DNA of 64,000 nt from Brachybacterium sp. YJGR34 (lineage in GTDB: Bacteria > Actinomycetota > Actinomycetes > Actinomycetales > Dermabacteraceae), in contig NZ_PNFB01000009.1 of assembly GCF_003347015.1 (NCBI RefSeq), forward strand, positions 1-64,000. The letters run 5' to 3'. Positions 40,655-48,797 of this stretch are shown here, one piece after another. The position numbers were made by a program, and so were the translations under genes. Within the stretch, counting starts at the first letter, position 1. Every line of letters starts with the position of its first letter. The notes beneath the pieces were generated by a model. The model saw only the letters and a program-made list of their open reading frames with translations, ran no database searches and was not told the origin of the DNA.

Positions 40655-41422
40655 TCACTCCCGGCGGCGCAGCCCCGTCCGCAGCGCGACCACGTCGTCC
40701 TGCCCGCCCACGTGGCGGATCGCGATGCCGCCGGGGACGTCCTCGAGCACGGTGAGCTGGGTGCGATAGGCCCCGATCGCGCGGCGCACCGCCGCGCGAG
40801 TCTCCGGATGATCGCGCCGGACGAAGCCCCCGTCGGCCCCGTCCGAGCTGGCGACCTCGATCCTCGGCGTGCCGGTGCGGGCACAGGCGGCGGCCGTCAC
40901 CTCGTGGGCGCGGACGTGGTCGGGATGGCCGTAGGTGCCCTCGTCGTCGTACCCGAGCACGACGTCCGGCCGGACCTGCGCGATGAGCGCCGCGAGGTCG
41001 GCGACGGCGTCCTCCAGGGGCCGACGGGTGAAGCTGTCGGGCCCGGCGCCGTCCGAAGGGCCCGCCAGACCGGGTCGCACCCACTGCATGCCCGAGTCCC
41101 GGTAGTCCCGCGGGGCGGCGTCGGCGGCGAGGGCCGGTGCGGTCCCCAGCCAGTGCCGCGCCGCCAGGCCCAGGGCCGCGGAGGCGGCGTCGATCTCCGC
41201 CTCCCGGATCTCCTCGAGCGGTCGGGGGTCACCGGGATCGACGGCGCCGGGCACGATCTCGCCCTCCTCGCCGCGGGTGGCGGTCACCAGCTCGACCCGG
41301 GTGCCGGCGGCGGACAGCTCCGCGAGCAGGGCGCCGCTGGACAGCGACTCGTCGTCCGGATGGGCATGGACGGCCAGCACGGTCCGGGCCCGGCCGAGCA
41401 GCTGCCAGGGGTCGCCGGTCAC
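40655..41422 (-). CDS. PIG-L family deacetylase, MshB/Mca-like
   Basis: A zinc-dependent N-acetyl-sugar deacetylase of 255 residues. AVHAHPDDESLSSGALLAELSAAG holds the metal residues (HPDDE), VELVTATRGEEGEIVPGA is the MshB-type second motif, YRDSGMQW is found in the mycothiol enzymes, and GYDDEGTYGHPDHVRAHEVT gives the third ligand. Directly after mshA it most likely removes acetate from GlcNAc-inositol (MshB), but Mca, the mycothiol-conjugate amidase, is a close relative. GTG 41422 overlaps the mshA stop (GTGA). Confidence 0.82.
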   Translation of the reverse strand: MTGDPWQLLGRARTVLAVHAHPDDESLSSGALLAELSAAGTRVELVTATRGEEGEIVPGAVDPGDPRPLEEIREAEIDAASAALGLAARHWLGTAPALAADAAPRDYRDSGMQWVRPGLAGPSDGAGPDSFTRRPLEDAVADLAALIAQVRPDVVLGYDDEGTYGHPDHVRAHEVTAAACARTGTPRIEVASSDGADGGFVRRDHPETRAAVRRAIGAYRTQLTVLEDVPGGIAIRHVGGQDDVVALRTGLRRRE

Positions 41423-42645
41423 AGCTCCGCCCCCGCCGCCGTGTGGCGGTCGATGATCTGCGCGTAGAGCGCGGCGAGGGTCTCCGCGGAGGCCGTCCAG
41501 GTGCGGGACTCGGCGAAGGTGCGCGCGGACTCCACGGAGCGGCGATAGCCCTCGGCGTCGCCGAGCATGCTCTGCACCGCCTCCGCCCAGACGTCGGGAT
41601 CGCGGCTGGCGAGGACCTGTCCGTGCGGGGCGACGGCCTCCCGCACACCGCCCGCGCAGCGCCACGCCACCACGGGGGTGCCGCTCGCCTGCGCCTCGAG
41701 GGCGACCAGCCCGAAGGTCTCCGACCAGCTGGTCAGCAGCAGCGCGCCCGCGCAGCGCATGGCCTCGGCGAGGGCGTCGCGGTCCAGGGAGCCGACGAAC
41801 TCCACCCGGTCCGCGATGCCCAGCTCGCCGGCGAGATGCTCGAGCTCGGCCCGGTAGTCCGCGAAGTCCTGGGACACCCCGCCGGCGAGCACCAGGCGCG
41901 CCTCGAGCGAGGGGTCCAGGTGGGCGAGGATCTCGAGCGCGAGGTCCGGCGCCTTGAGGGGCTGCAGCCGGGCGGTGAACAGCAGGGTGGGCCGCTCCCG
42001 GCGCTCGGCGACGTCGGAGCAGGGGTGGAATCGGTCTACGTCCACCCCCGGGCGGACCACGGCGAGGCGATGGCCGGGCACGCCGTAGCGCTCGCCGATG
42101 GTGCGGGCCTCCGCCTCGGAGACCGCGACGACGAGGTCGGAGCCGGTGGCGACGAACTGCTCGCCCGGGATGCGCCCGTCGGACTCCGCCGGTTCGCCGG
42201 CATCCAGGGTGGAGGAGCCGTCCGGTGCGGCGACCGAGTGGAAGGACTGCAGGTGCGGGATGCCGAGCTCGCGGGCGAGGGGGAGCGCGGCGACGCCGCT
42301 GAACCAGTGGTGGGAGTGCACGAGGTCGAAGCGCTCGGCCGTGAGCACCTCGTGGAGCGAGCGGCGGAAGGGGGCGATGGCCTGCTCCATGTCGCTCTTG
42401 GCGAGCGGCGTCGGCGGGCCGGCGTCCAGATGGTGGAGGCGGATCCCCGCGGCCACCTCCACCGTGGCGGGGGTGTCCGGCGAGCTGCGGCGGGTGAACA
42501 GCTCGACCTGGTGGCCCAGGCGGGCCAGGGCCAGGGACTGCTCGAGCACCACCACGTTCATACCCCCGGCGTCCGCGCCGCCGGGCTCGTCGAGCGGCGA
42601 GGTGTGCAGGGAGATCGCGGCGATGCGAAGAGGCGTGTCCGACAT
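41419..42645 (-). CDS. mshA: MshA-type glycosyltransferase (mycothiol step 1)
   Basis: Joins GlcNAc from UDP-GlcNAc to inositol 3-phosphate, the first step of mycothiol synthesis. The 408-residue GT4 protein has ISLHTSPLDEPGGADAGGMNVVVLEQSLALARLGH, the MshA N-terminal signature, then VHSHHWFSG, VRPGVDVDRF and the donor-binding SWSETFGLVALEAQASGTPVVAWRCAGG. ATG 42645 has TAGGAT 7 nt upstream (leaderless); an ATG at 42654 would overlap that box. It is followed by a PIG-L deacetylase with overlapping codons, which strengthens the mycothiol reading. Confidence 0.85.
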   Translation of the reverse strand: MSDTPLRIAAISLHTSPLDEPGGADAGGMNVVVLEQSLALARLGHQVELFTRRSSPDTPATVEVAAGIRLHHLDAGPPTPLAKSDMEQAIAPFRRSLHEVLTAERFDLVHSHHWFSGVAALPLARELGIPHLQSFHSVAAPDGSSTLDAGEPAESDGRIPGEQFVATGSDLVVAVSEAEARTIGERYGVPGHRLAVVRPGVDVDRFHPCSDVAERRERPTLLFTARLQPLKAPDLALEILAHLDPSLEARLVLAGGVSQDFADYRAELEHLAGELGIADRVEFVGSLDRDALAEAMRCAGALLLTSWSETFGLVALEAQASGTPVVAWRCAGGVREAVAPHGQVLASRDPDVWAEAVQSMLGDAEGYRRSVESARTFAESRTWTASAETLAALYAQIIDRHTAAGAEL

Positions 42646-42652
42646 GCTCGTC

Positions 42653-42658
42653 ATCCTA
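42653..42658 (-). promoter_or_regulatory. -10 box of a leaderless promoter for mshA
   Basis: TAGGAT on the minus strand is 7 nt before ATG 42645. Confidence 0.5.
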
Positions 42659-42735
42659 AGTGCGATGCGCGGACGGTGGGCGTTCCGGCGATGCGGGCAC
42701 CGGTGGCCGACAGTGCAGGATGACACGCTGTTCGC

Positions 42736-42768
42736 CCGTGACGAAACTCGAGGCGGTTTGCGTCACGG
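42736..42768. promoter_or_regulatory. Long inverted repeat between mshA and the methyltransferase
   Basis: CCGTGACGAAAC (42736-42747) faces GTTTGCGTCACGG (42756-42768): 12 pairs with one bulged base and an 8-nt loop. It is followed by TTGAAA (42773-42778) and an AT-rich TATACATGAT, an unusually AT-rich spot here. Either a regulator site for one or both divergent genes or a hairpin in the methyltransferase leader. Confidence 0.4.
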
Positions 42769-42808
42769 CAAGTTGAAAAGGTCCTATACATGATAGAGCC
42801 TGAAACGC

Positions 42809-43408
42809 ATGGACACGGCGGAGAAGGTTGATTGGGCGACGCTGAACGCGCACGCGGCGGGGCGTCCTGCCCGCCGCCTGGTCGCCAAGGCGATCGCAGC
42901 GGCCGGGGGCGACCGACGTCCGGGGGTGGTGCTGGACATCGGCGCAGGGGCCGGGGCGGATTCCCTGCAGTTCGCGCGGCGCGGTTGGACCGTGCACGCC
43001 TATGACAGCGATGACACCCTCGCGGCACGGCTCGTCGAGAACGAGCGGATGCCCGGAGCGGTGCATTTCCATCATGGCGACATCGCCGAGATCGAGCAGT
43101 TCCCTCCCGCGCAGATCGTCTATTCGACCTACACGCTGGGCCTGCTCGGTCCCCAGGCGCTCCCGGAGGTCTGGGCGAAGCTGGTCGATGCTCTGCCGCG
43201 CGGCGGCGTGATGGCGACCGACGTCTTCGGCACGAACGACTCCTGGGCCGCCCGCTCCGACGTCGCGACGCTCCCGCTCGAGGAGATCGACGCGATGTTC
43301 CGCGGCTTCCAGGTGATCGACCGGTCCGTGCGGGACGAGGACGGCCGCTTCCTGGCCGACAAGAAGCACTGGCACGTCATCACGACGCTCGCGCGGAAGC
43401 TGGGCTGA
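42809..43408 (+). CDS. SAM-dependent methyltransferase (class I)
   Basis: A 199-residue methyltransferase. VVLDIGAGAGADSLQFARRGWTVHAYDSDDTLAARL is motif I with the acidic residue that holds the SAM ribose; HFHHGDIAEIEQF, IVYSTYTLGLLGPQ and PRGGVMATDVFG follow in the usual order. The C-terminus RFLADKKHWHVITTLARK resembles tellurite-resistance (TehB-like) methyltransferases. Substrate not known. No clear ribosome site precedes ATG 42809. The end overlaps the convergent FAD enzyme gene by 29 nt. Confidence 0.82.
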   Translation: MDTAEKVDWATLNAHAAGRPARRLVAKAIAAAGGDRRPGVVLDIGAGAGADSLQFARRGWTVHAYDSDDTLAARLVENERMPGAVHFHHGDIAEIEQFPPAQIVYSTYTLGLLGPQALPEVWAKLVDALPRGGVMATDVFGTNDSWAARSDVATLPLEEIDAMFRGFQVIDRSVRDEDGRFLADKKHWHVITTLARKLG

Positions 43409-44444
43409 GAGTCCCGAGGCTCCGCAGCAGGCGATCGCGCGCCGAGGCTCCGCGCGCGGTCATGGCGAGGGACATCATCGCCGAGGAGGCCAGGCGCCAG
43501 CTCTGATCGGGGAGGGTGCGCACCAGCGCGTAGGAGCGCAGCGCGTGCCGCACCCGCTGCTCCGGGCCGCCGCCGGCCGCGCGGAGCGCCTCCGCGAGAG
43601 CGCCGACGTCCTGCAGCGCCGTGTTCGCGCCGTGCCCGAGGTTCGGCGCCATGGCATGGGCGGCGTCCCCGAGCAGCGCCACGTGCTCCTTGACGGGCAC
43701 GACCGGCGGGACGGTGTGGATGCCGTGCACGAGGGTCTGCTCGGGGGTGGCGGCGGCGAGCACGGCATCGATCTCCGGGCGGCGCCCGCCCAGCACCTCG
43801 CGCAGATGCGCGAGGTCCCCGGCGACCGACCCTGTCCGGTGCTCCCCGATGCAGGCGAACCAGTTGGTCCCGCCGCCGGCCAGCGGCGTCATCCCGAACA
43901 GCCAGCCGCGACCCCAGGTCTCGGAGACATCCGGCGGGTCCAGCGGCGCGGTCCCGCGCAGCACGGTGACGCCGTGCGAGCGGGCTGCGGCGCGGGAGCC
44001 CCAGCCGGATCGCCGCACCAGGGAGTGCACGCCGTCCGCCCCGAGCAGGAGGTCCGCGCCCCGGCGCAGCGGTCGCACGTCGTCGACACGACGGCGGACC
44101 TGCTGCACCGAGCCCGGGACGGCGTCCTGGAGGTGGCGCACGAGGTCCGATCGGGCCGCCAGGAGCACGTCGCCGGCCGGGGCGGTGGCCAGGAGGGCGC
44201 CGTCCCCGGAGCGCAGACTCCCGGCGCGGGGAGCGGCGGAGCGGCGGCGCACCGCATCGAGCACGCCCAGGTCCTCGAGGACCCGCTGCGCCGAGCCGAA
44301 CAGGCCGATCGAGGTCCCGACCGCGGGGATGTCGAAGCTCTCGTCGATGAGCTCGACATGGTGACCGTCCCGGGCAAGTGCGATCGCCGCCGCGAGACCG
44401 GACACACCGGCTCCCAGGATGCGGATGGTGAGGGTGGGATGCAT
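43380..44444 (-). CDS. FAD-dependent monooxygenase (PHBH fold)
   Basis: A 354-residue flavoprotein hydroxylase. IRILGAGVSGLAAAIALARDGHHVELIDE is the N-terminal FAD-binding Rossmann motif, LLLGADGVHSLVRRS the DG motif, and VALLGDAAHAMAPNLGHGANTALQD the GD motif for the FAD ribose. The family includes aromatic hydroxylases and drug-inactivating enzymes such as TetX and rifampicin monooxygenase. ATG 44444 has CTGGAG 6 nt upstream and TAGGCT as a possible -10 (44484-44489, minus). It is divergent from a TetR gene with a palindrome between them. Confidence 0.88.
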   Translation of the reverse strand: MHPTLTIRILGAGVSGLAAAIALARDGHHVELIDESFDIPAVGTSIGLFGSAQRVLEDLGVLDAVRRRSAAPRAGSLRSGDGALLATAPAGDVLLAARSDLVRHLQDAVPGSVQQVRRRVDDVRPLRRGADLLLGADGVHSLVRRSGWGSRAAARSHGVTVLRGTAPLDPPDVSETWGRGWLFGMTPLAGGGTNWFACIGEHRTGSVAGDLAHLREVLGGRRPEIDAVLAAATPEQTLVHGIHTVPPVVPVKEHVALLGDAAHAMAPNLGHGANTALQDVGALAEALRAAGGGPEQRVRHALRSYALVRTLPDQSWRLASSAMMSLAMTARGASARDRLLRSLGTLSPASARAS

Positions 44445-44513
44445 GTCGTCTCCAGAGAAGCGGTCGCCAGGGGTGATGCCGAGCCTAGGGGTGCCGCCCT
44501 GCTTGCGCCACTG

Positions 44514-44528
44514 TGACAGAAGCTGTCA
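44514..44528. promoter_or_regulatory. Probable TetR operator
   Basis: TGACAGAAGCTGTCA is a perfect palindrome (6+3+6). It sits between TTGCGC (44503-44508) and CATAGT (44527-44532), the likely -35 and -10 of the TetR gene. A further TGTCAC follows at 44532-44537. The position fits autorepression and control of the divergent monooxygenase. Confidence 0.6.
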
Positions 44529-44532
44529 TAGT
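44527..44532 (+). promoter_or_regulatory. -10 box for the TetR-glycosyltransferase operon
   Basis: CATAGT lies 7 nt before ATG 44540, so the mRNA is probably leaderless. It overlaps the operator by two bases. Confidence 0.45.
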
Positions 44533-44539
44533 GTCACGC

Positions 44540-45229
44540 ATGATCGACAGCGATGCACGGCGCGACGCGCTCCTGGACGCCGGGGCCCGCCTGCTCCTCG
44601 AGCGGGGATACGACAAGACCTCCATGTCCGACGTCGCCGAGGCGGCCGACCTGAGCCGGACCATCGTCTATCGCCACTTCTCGTCGAAGGCGGATCTCGT
44701 CGATGCGCTCCTGGCCCGCACCCTCCGCCGGTATCTCGGCACATGGCGGCAGGCGCTGGCGGACGATCCGTCTCCGGGCACGGTCCCCAGCATCTATCGC
44801 GCCACCGTCCGGACGGTGGTGGCGGACCGGCTGCTCACCGCGGTCTACACGCGGGACGAGACGGTGTGGGGGCGCTATCTCCGGCGGGACGATCATCAGC
44901 TGCCCCGACTCGGGGGCGACAGCCCCACCCACTCCTTCCTGCTGGCAATGCGGCGGGCGGGCACCGTTCGCGACGGGGTGGACCTGGCGTCGGTCGCGGT
45001 CGTCATGGACTCGACCACGCCGGCGCTTCTCCGCCACCTCGCCCCGGTGCCGGGCGGCGACCAGGCGGAGCTGACCGAACTGCTCGGCACGGTGGCCGAG
45101 ATGCTCGACCGGATGCTCACGCCGCCCGAACCCGACACGGACGCCGCTCTGCGGTCGATCGACGCCCTCCTGGCAGGCGTGACCGATCCCGCGGACGTCC
45201 GGGCCACCGATGCCGGGACAGGAGTCTGA
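44540..45229 (+). CDS. TetR-family regulator
   Basis: A 229-residue repressor. The N-terminal helix-turn-helix is DARRDALLDAGARLLLERGYDKTSMSDVAEAADLSRTIVYRHFSSKADLVDALL; the C-terminal ligand domain is helical and not assignable. I start at ATG 44540 because of the leaderless -10; the GTG at 44513 lies in the operator. It is followed by a glycosyltransferase gene after 3 nt and faces a monooxygenase gene, its likely targets. Confidence 0.9.
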   Translation: MIDSDARRDALLDAGARLLLERGYDKTSMSDVAEAADLSRTIVYRHFSSKADLVDALLARTLRRYLGTWRQALADDPSPGTVPSIYRATVRTVVADRLLTAVYTRDETVWGRYLRRDDHQLPRLGGDSPTHSFLLAMRRAGTVRDGVDLASVAVVMDSTTPALLRHLAPVPGGDQAELTELLGTVAEMLDRMLTPPEPDTDAALRSIDALLAGVTDPADVRATDAGTGV

Positions 45230-45232
45230 GCC

Positions 45233-46516
45233 ATGCGGATCACCATCTTCTCCATGGGGTCGCGCGGCGACGTCGAACCACTGCTCGCGCTCGCCTCCCG
45301 ATTCCTCGCTGTCGGGCACCATCCGGTGGTGGTCAGCTCGCCCGACCATGCCGAGCTGGCCGCCCACTACGGCGTCGACTTCGCTCCGTTCGGACCTCCG
45401 CTCTCCTCTCTCATGAGCGAAGAGGTGATCGAGCTGGTCGAGTCGGGGGACATGATCAAGCTGATGCGCGTCACCGCGGCTCAGCGGAAGGAGGCGGTGC
45501 GCGCCGCCATCCCGGAGACCTGGCGGCTGGGGCGGGACAGCGATGCGGTGATCTTCAAGGGGCCGGCGGCGCTGTTCGGATACAGCATCGCGGAGAAGCT
45601 CCGCGTCCCGTGCGCCGAGGTCCAGTTCTTCCCGGTCACGCCGACGCATGCCTTCCCACCCTTCCTGCTCGGGGACGGGCAGCGCCGGAGCGGACTCGGC
45701 GACCGGATGCGCTGGTGGGCGGCCGAGCGGATCACCTGGCAGTTCATGCAGAGGGCGACCACGAACGCCCAGCGACGTACGGTGCTCGACATGCCACGGA
45801 TCTCGCTGTCCGGCGTCCGGAGGCAGCAGGAGCGGGAGGGGATGCCGCTGTTCTACGCCTACAGCCCGCACGTCCTGCCCCGGCCGTCCGACTGGCCCGG
45901 CCGCATCCACGTCACGGGCTACTACCCGACGTCGGCTCCGCCGGAATGGAGTCCGCCCGACGGCCTGCGCGCCTTCGTCGAGGCCGGTGACCCGCCGGTG
46001 TCCTTCGGTCTCGGCAGCGTGCCGGTCGCCGGCAAGGCCCGGCTCGTCGAGGCGTTTCTCACCGCCCTCGAACGCACCGGCCGGCGAGGCATCCTGGTGA
46101 GCGGATGGACCGGACTGGGGCGCGATGTCGACCTTCCCGACCACGTCCACCGGGTCGAGAGCGTCCCGTACGAGTGGCTCTTCCCGCGCGTCGCCGCGGC
46201 CGTGCACCACGGCGGCGCCGGGACGACCGCGGCCGGTCTGCGGGCCGGCGTGCCGACCGTCGTCACACCGGTCTCGGGCGATCAGCCGAGCTGGGGACGA
46301 CGCGTCGCGGAGCTCGGTGCGGGGCCCGACCCGATCCCGATCAAGCAGGTCGATGCCGACCGGCTCACCACGGCCATCGAGACGGCGACGACGGACGGTG
46401 CGATGAGCGATCGGGCGAGGGAGCTCGGTGCGCTCCTGCGTGCCGAGGACGGGGTCGGGCGCACCGTCGAGCTGTTCGAGCAGCATGTTCGACGCTGGCG
46501 GCCACCTGCGCGGTAG
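45233..46516 (+). CDS. UGT-type glycosyltransferase (GT1)
   Basis: A 427-residue GT-B enzyme that moves a sugar from a nucleotide donor to a small lipophilic acceptor. MRITIFSMGSRGDVEPLLALASRFLAVGHHPVVVSSPDHAELAA is the N-terminal acceptor domain of the sterol/macrolide glycosyltransferase group; the donor signature is VHHGGAGTTAAGLRAGVPTVVTPVSGDQPSWGRRVAELGAGP near residues 322-363. AGGAG lies 8 nt before ATG 45233. Being in an operon with TetR and beside a flavin hydroxylase suggests modification of a drug or secondary metabolite; this is inference. Confidence 0.88.
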   Translation: MRITIFSMGSRGDVEPLLALASRFLAVGHHPVVVSSPDHAELAAHYGVDFAPFGPPLSSLMSEEVIELVESGDMIKLMRVTAAQRKEAVRAAIPETWRLGRDSDAVIFKGPAALFGYSIAEKLRVPCAEVQFFPVTPTHAFPPFLLGDGQRRSGLGDRMRWWAAERITWQFMQRATTNAQRRTVLDMPRISLSGVRRQQEREGMPLFYAYSPHVLPRPSDWPGRIHVTGYYPTSAPPEWSPPDGLRAFVEAGDPPVSFGLGSVPVAGKARLVEAFLTALERTGRRGILVSGWTGLGRDVDLPDHVHRVESVPYEWLFPRVAAAVHHGGAGTTAAGLRAGVPTVVTPVSGDQPSWGRRVAELGAGPDPIPIKQVDADRLTTAIETATTDGAMSDRARELGALLRAEDGVGRTVELFEQHVRRWRPPAR

Positions 46517-46650
46517 GGGAGCCCCAGGGCAACTCCGGCGGGTGCTCGTCGATCCGCCGTATGGTGCGTGACCTGCTGGGGTCTGTGGTCGGCGACGTCG
46601 GCCCGTCTCAAGATCGGAACGACGCCCGGGTGGAGGCATGCCCGGTCCGG

Positions 46651-48219
46651 TCAGGGTGGGTCGTTGCCGGGGGAGTCGTGGTGGCGGGTGGCGCGGGAGC
46701 GTCGGGATCGGTTCGTGAACAGGGGTGGGGTGGTGGAGGTGCCTCGGGCGCCGTGGGGGCTGGTCCAACGCCAGGCCGCCGGCGGAGTGGTGCTAGGCGG
46801 CGTCTCGTCACTGTTGGTGGTCGCCTCCGACGCCGGGTCTCCGGTGAGGGGTGCGAGGGTCCAGAGGCCGTGTTCTTTGAGGTAGTTGCAGCGGGCACAC
46901 AGTCCCTGGCCGTTGGCGTAGCTGGTGGTCCCGCCGGCGTGGGCGGGGGTGGCGTGGTCGGTGTGGCGGATCCTGGCGTTGCACCACGGCGTCCGGCAGG
47001 TCTCGTCCCGCCACCGGATCATCCGCGCCAACCCGGTCGTGAACGCACGAGCGCGGGATTCCATCGCGACCAGCTGCCCACTGGACGGACAGGAGTACAG
47101 ACGGCGGAACACCGCCGAGACCTCCCGATCCGGATGAGCCTCCCCACGACGAGGGAGGTGGCCGGGCGGGCGCCCCAGCAGGGTGTCGCTGACGATATGG
47201 GCGGGCAGCGCTCCGTACCCCTCGAGCTTCGCGCACTGGCCGTCGTCGCGATCGAGGAGAGCGGTGTCGGTAATGACGATCCCGACATCCAGCCCCGGCC
47301 CCGCACTGTGCTGATCGTCCGTGCCGGTCAGGACTGCGTCGACGAGCGCATCGGCCTCCAGCGCGGGCACGGAGTCCTTCGCTCCCGCGGCCCGGGCCGC
47401 TTCGGCGCGGGTGTGGAGGGTCTTCATCATGGCGGTGGCCTCGATCGCGCGCAGCACCGCCGACACCCGCGCCATCCCATCCGCCAGCGGCGTCATGGTC
47501 ACGTGGCGGGCGCGGGCGGCCCGCTCAGCCCTCGCGCGGGAGGTGCCGGGCTCGAGCTGCTGGATCAGCTGCTGGATGTCCGAGCGCAGGCGTCCGCGGC
47601 TCTTGCCGTGCAGCGCCTCGGGGTGCTCGCCGATCATCCGGTCGATCTCCCCGCACGTCTCCGGCGACGCCGCGTCGAGTGACCGGGCCACGGTCTGGGC
47701 CTGCAGGGTCGTGACGGCCCCGGTCTGGAGGGCGTCGAGCAGCTCCGGCATCGAGCGGACCATCCGCCGCGCCGCGGCCAGGGAGAACGACGAGGCGGCC
47801 GGAGAGATACGGCGGGCCAGGGCGATCTCCTGCGCCGCGCCCTTCCCCTGCGACCGGGCCGGCACGCCGGCCTCGCGGTCGGTGTGGTGGATCCGCTGCT
47901 GGGTCGCGACCTGCCAGCGGGCATCCAAAGCGCTCAGCGCGGCGCTGAGGTGGTCGATCCCCGCCACCACCGCCAGGCCCTCCGCGGGACTGTCCGGCGC
48001 GGTATCCGGCAACGGGTCACGCACCGAGCTGGTGGTGGTGAAGGCCGTGACCACCGCTGCCGTCACCTCTGCCAGCAGCAGCCGTGCCGAATCGCTGGCC
48101 TCCACCCCGGCCAGGCGCTCCGCGACCGCCGTGAGAGCGTCCTGCCGCGCGCCACCACCGGGACGGGGCGCGTCCCCGTCACCGGTGTGGCTGCTGTGCG
48201 CAGAACGGAACTCATCCAT
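46651..48219 (-). CDS. DUF222 / HNH endonuclease domain protein (13E12 type)
   Basis: A 522-residue protein with a long N-terminal DUF222 region (ERLAGVEASDSARLLLAEVTAAVV...IDHLSAALSALDARWQVATQQRIH) and a C-terminal HNH nuclease: RWRDETCRTPWCNARIRHTDHATPAHAGGTTSYANGQGLCARCNYLKE near residues 415-465. These are abundant, often multicopy in Actinobacteria (the 13E12 repeat family), and their role is unknown, possibly mobile or DNA-exchange related. ATG 48219 has TAGGGT 7 nt upstream (leaderless). A Ser/Pro/Thr-rich tail follows the HNH domain. Confidence 0.88.
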   Translation of the reverse strand: MDEFRSAHSSHTGDGDAPRPGGGARQDALTAVAERLAGVEASDSARLLLAEVTAAVVTAFTTTSSVRDPLPDTAPDSPAEGLAVVAGIDHLSAALSALDARWQVATQQRIHHTDREAGVPARSQGKGAAQEIALARRISPAASSFSLAAARRMVRSMPELLDALQTGAVTTLQAQTVARSLDAASPETCGEIDRMIGEHPEALHGKSRGRLRSDIQQLIQQLEPGTSRARAERAARARHVTMTPLADGMARVSAVLRAIEATAMMKTLHTRAEAARAAGAKDSVPALEADALVDAVLTGTDDQHSAGPGLDVGIVITDTALLDRDDGQCAKLEGYGALPAHIVSDTLLGRPPGHLPRRGEAHPDREVSAVFRRLYSCPSSGQLVAMESRARAFTTGLARMIRWRDETCRTPWCNARIRHTDHATPAHAGGTTSYANGQGLCARCNYLKEHGLWTLAPLTGDPASEATTNSDETPPSTTPPAAWRWTSPHGARGTSTTPPLFTNRSRRSRATRHHDSPGNDPP

Positions 48220-48226
48220 ACCCACC

Positions 48227-48232
48227 ACCCTA
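48227..48232 (-). promoter_or_regulatory. -10 box of a leaderless promoter for the HNH gene
   Basis: TAGGGT on the minus strand is 7 nt before ATG 48219. Confidence 0.5.
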
Positions 48233-48797
48233 CGAACACCCCCGACAATCGAACAGAGTGGTGGCGATTCTGTGGATAACCAGGGGGTGTGGAGGAACGG
48301 TCACGGGGGGCGCCTCGACCGCGACGATGTTCCGTGCAGGCCGTGCTGAGAGCGCCGCAGGTGACGGTGGGCGATCCGTACGTGGGACGAGGCGGAGGCG
48401 GGATCGTCCTCGTCGGTGCAGTGCATGGGCGCGGCGAGGTCCGCCCCGTGGAGATCAGTACGCGAGCGGATGCGAAGCATCGCCCACACCGGAGCACGTG
48501 TCCGCGCGAGGCCTCTCTGTCGGTGAGGAAGGAGCGAGTTGCTGCGGATCTCTCCGCTCAGCCCTTCCGGCCACCCTGGCAGGATATTCGTGATCGATAG
48601 TCCGTGGTGAGGTCTCGGTGAGAACGTCGCGAGGAATGCGCCGAACAGAGATATCGAGACCTGCCCGGCACGGGACGGCAGCGGAGTCCGCCGGCCGCGG
48701 TGCGGCCCACGGCCCGGCCGAGCTTCGTGAACAGCATAAATCCTGCGAGATGGTTGGAACGCTCGATAGAGGCTGTCTCGAGATGCGGATCCGGCGA
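48229..48797. other. 569-base stretch without a supported gene
   Basis: Open frames here (for example 48289-48600) show no domain, no start signal and Arg/Pro-rich shadow-like composition. The stretch is less GC-rich than its surroundings, especially 48570-48800 (GATATTCGTGATCGATAG, CAGCATAAATCC). It holds a TGTGGATAA at 48271-48279, which is a DnaA-box match on the minus strand. It could be the decayed remains of an insertion next to the HNH gene, but I recognise no coding fragment. Confidence 0.5.
48271..48279 (-). promoter_or_regulatory. Single match to the DnaA box TTATCCACA
   Basis: TGTGGATAA on the plus strand is the reverse complement of the consensus DnaA box. Only one is seen and no dnaA, dnaN or parAB genes are near, so this is not an origin; it may bind DnaA or be chance. 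Confidence 0.25.

Noticed and set aside
44534-46768. 744-residue minus-strand frame opposite TetR and the glycosyltransferase
   Set aside because: Antisense shadow; both sense genes show full family signatures.
48271-48279. Replication origin suggested by a DnaA box
   Set aside because: A single box without dnaA, dnaN, gyrB, parAB or an AT-rich unwinding region nearby.
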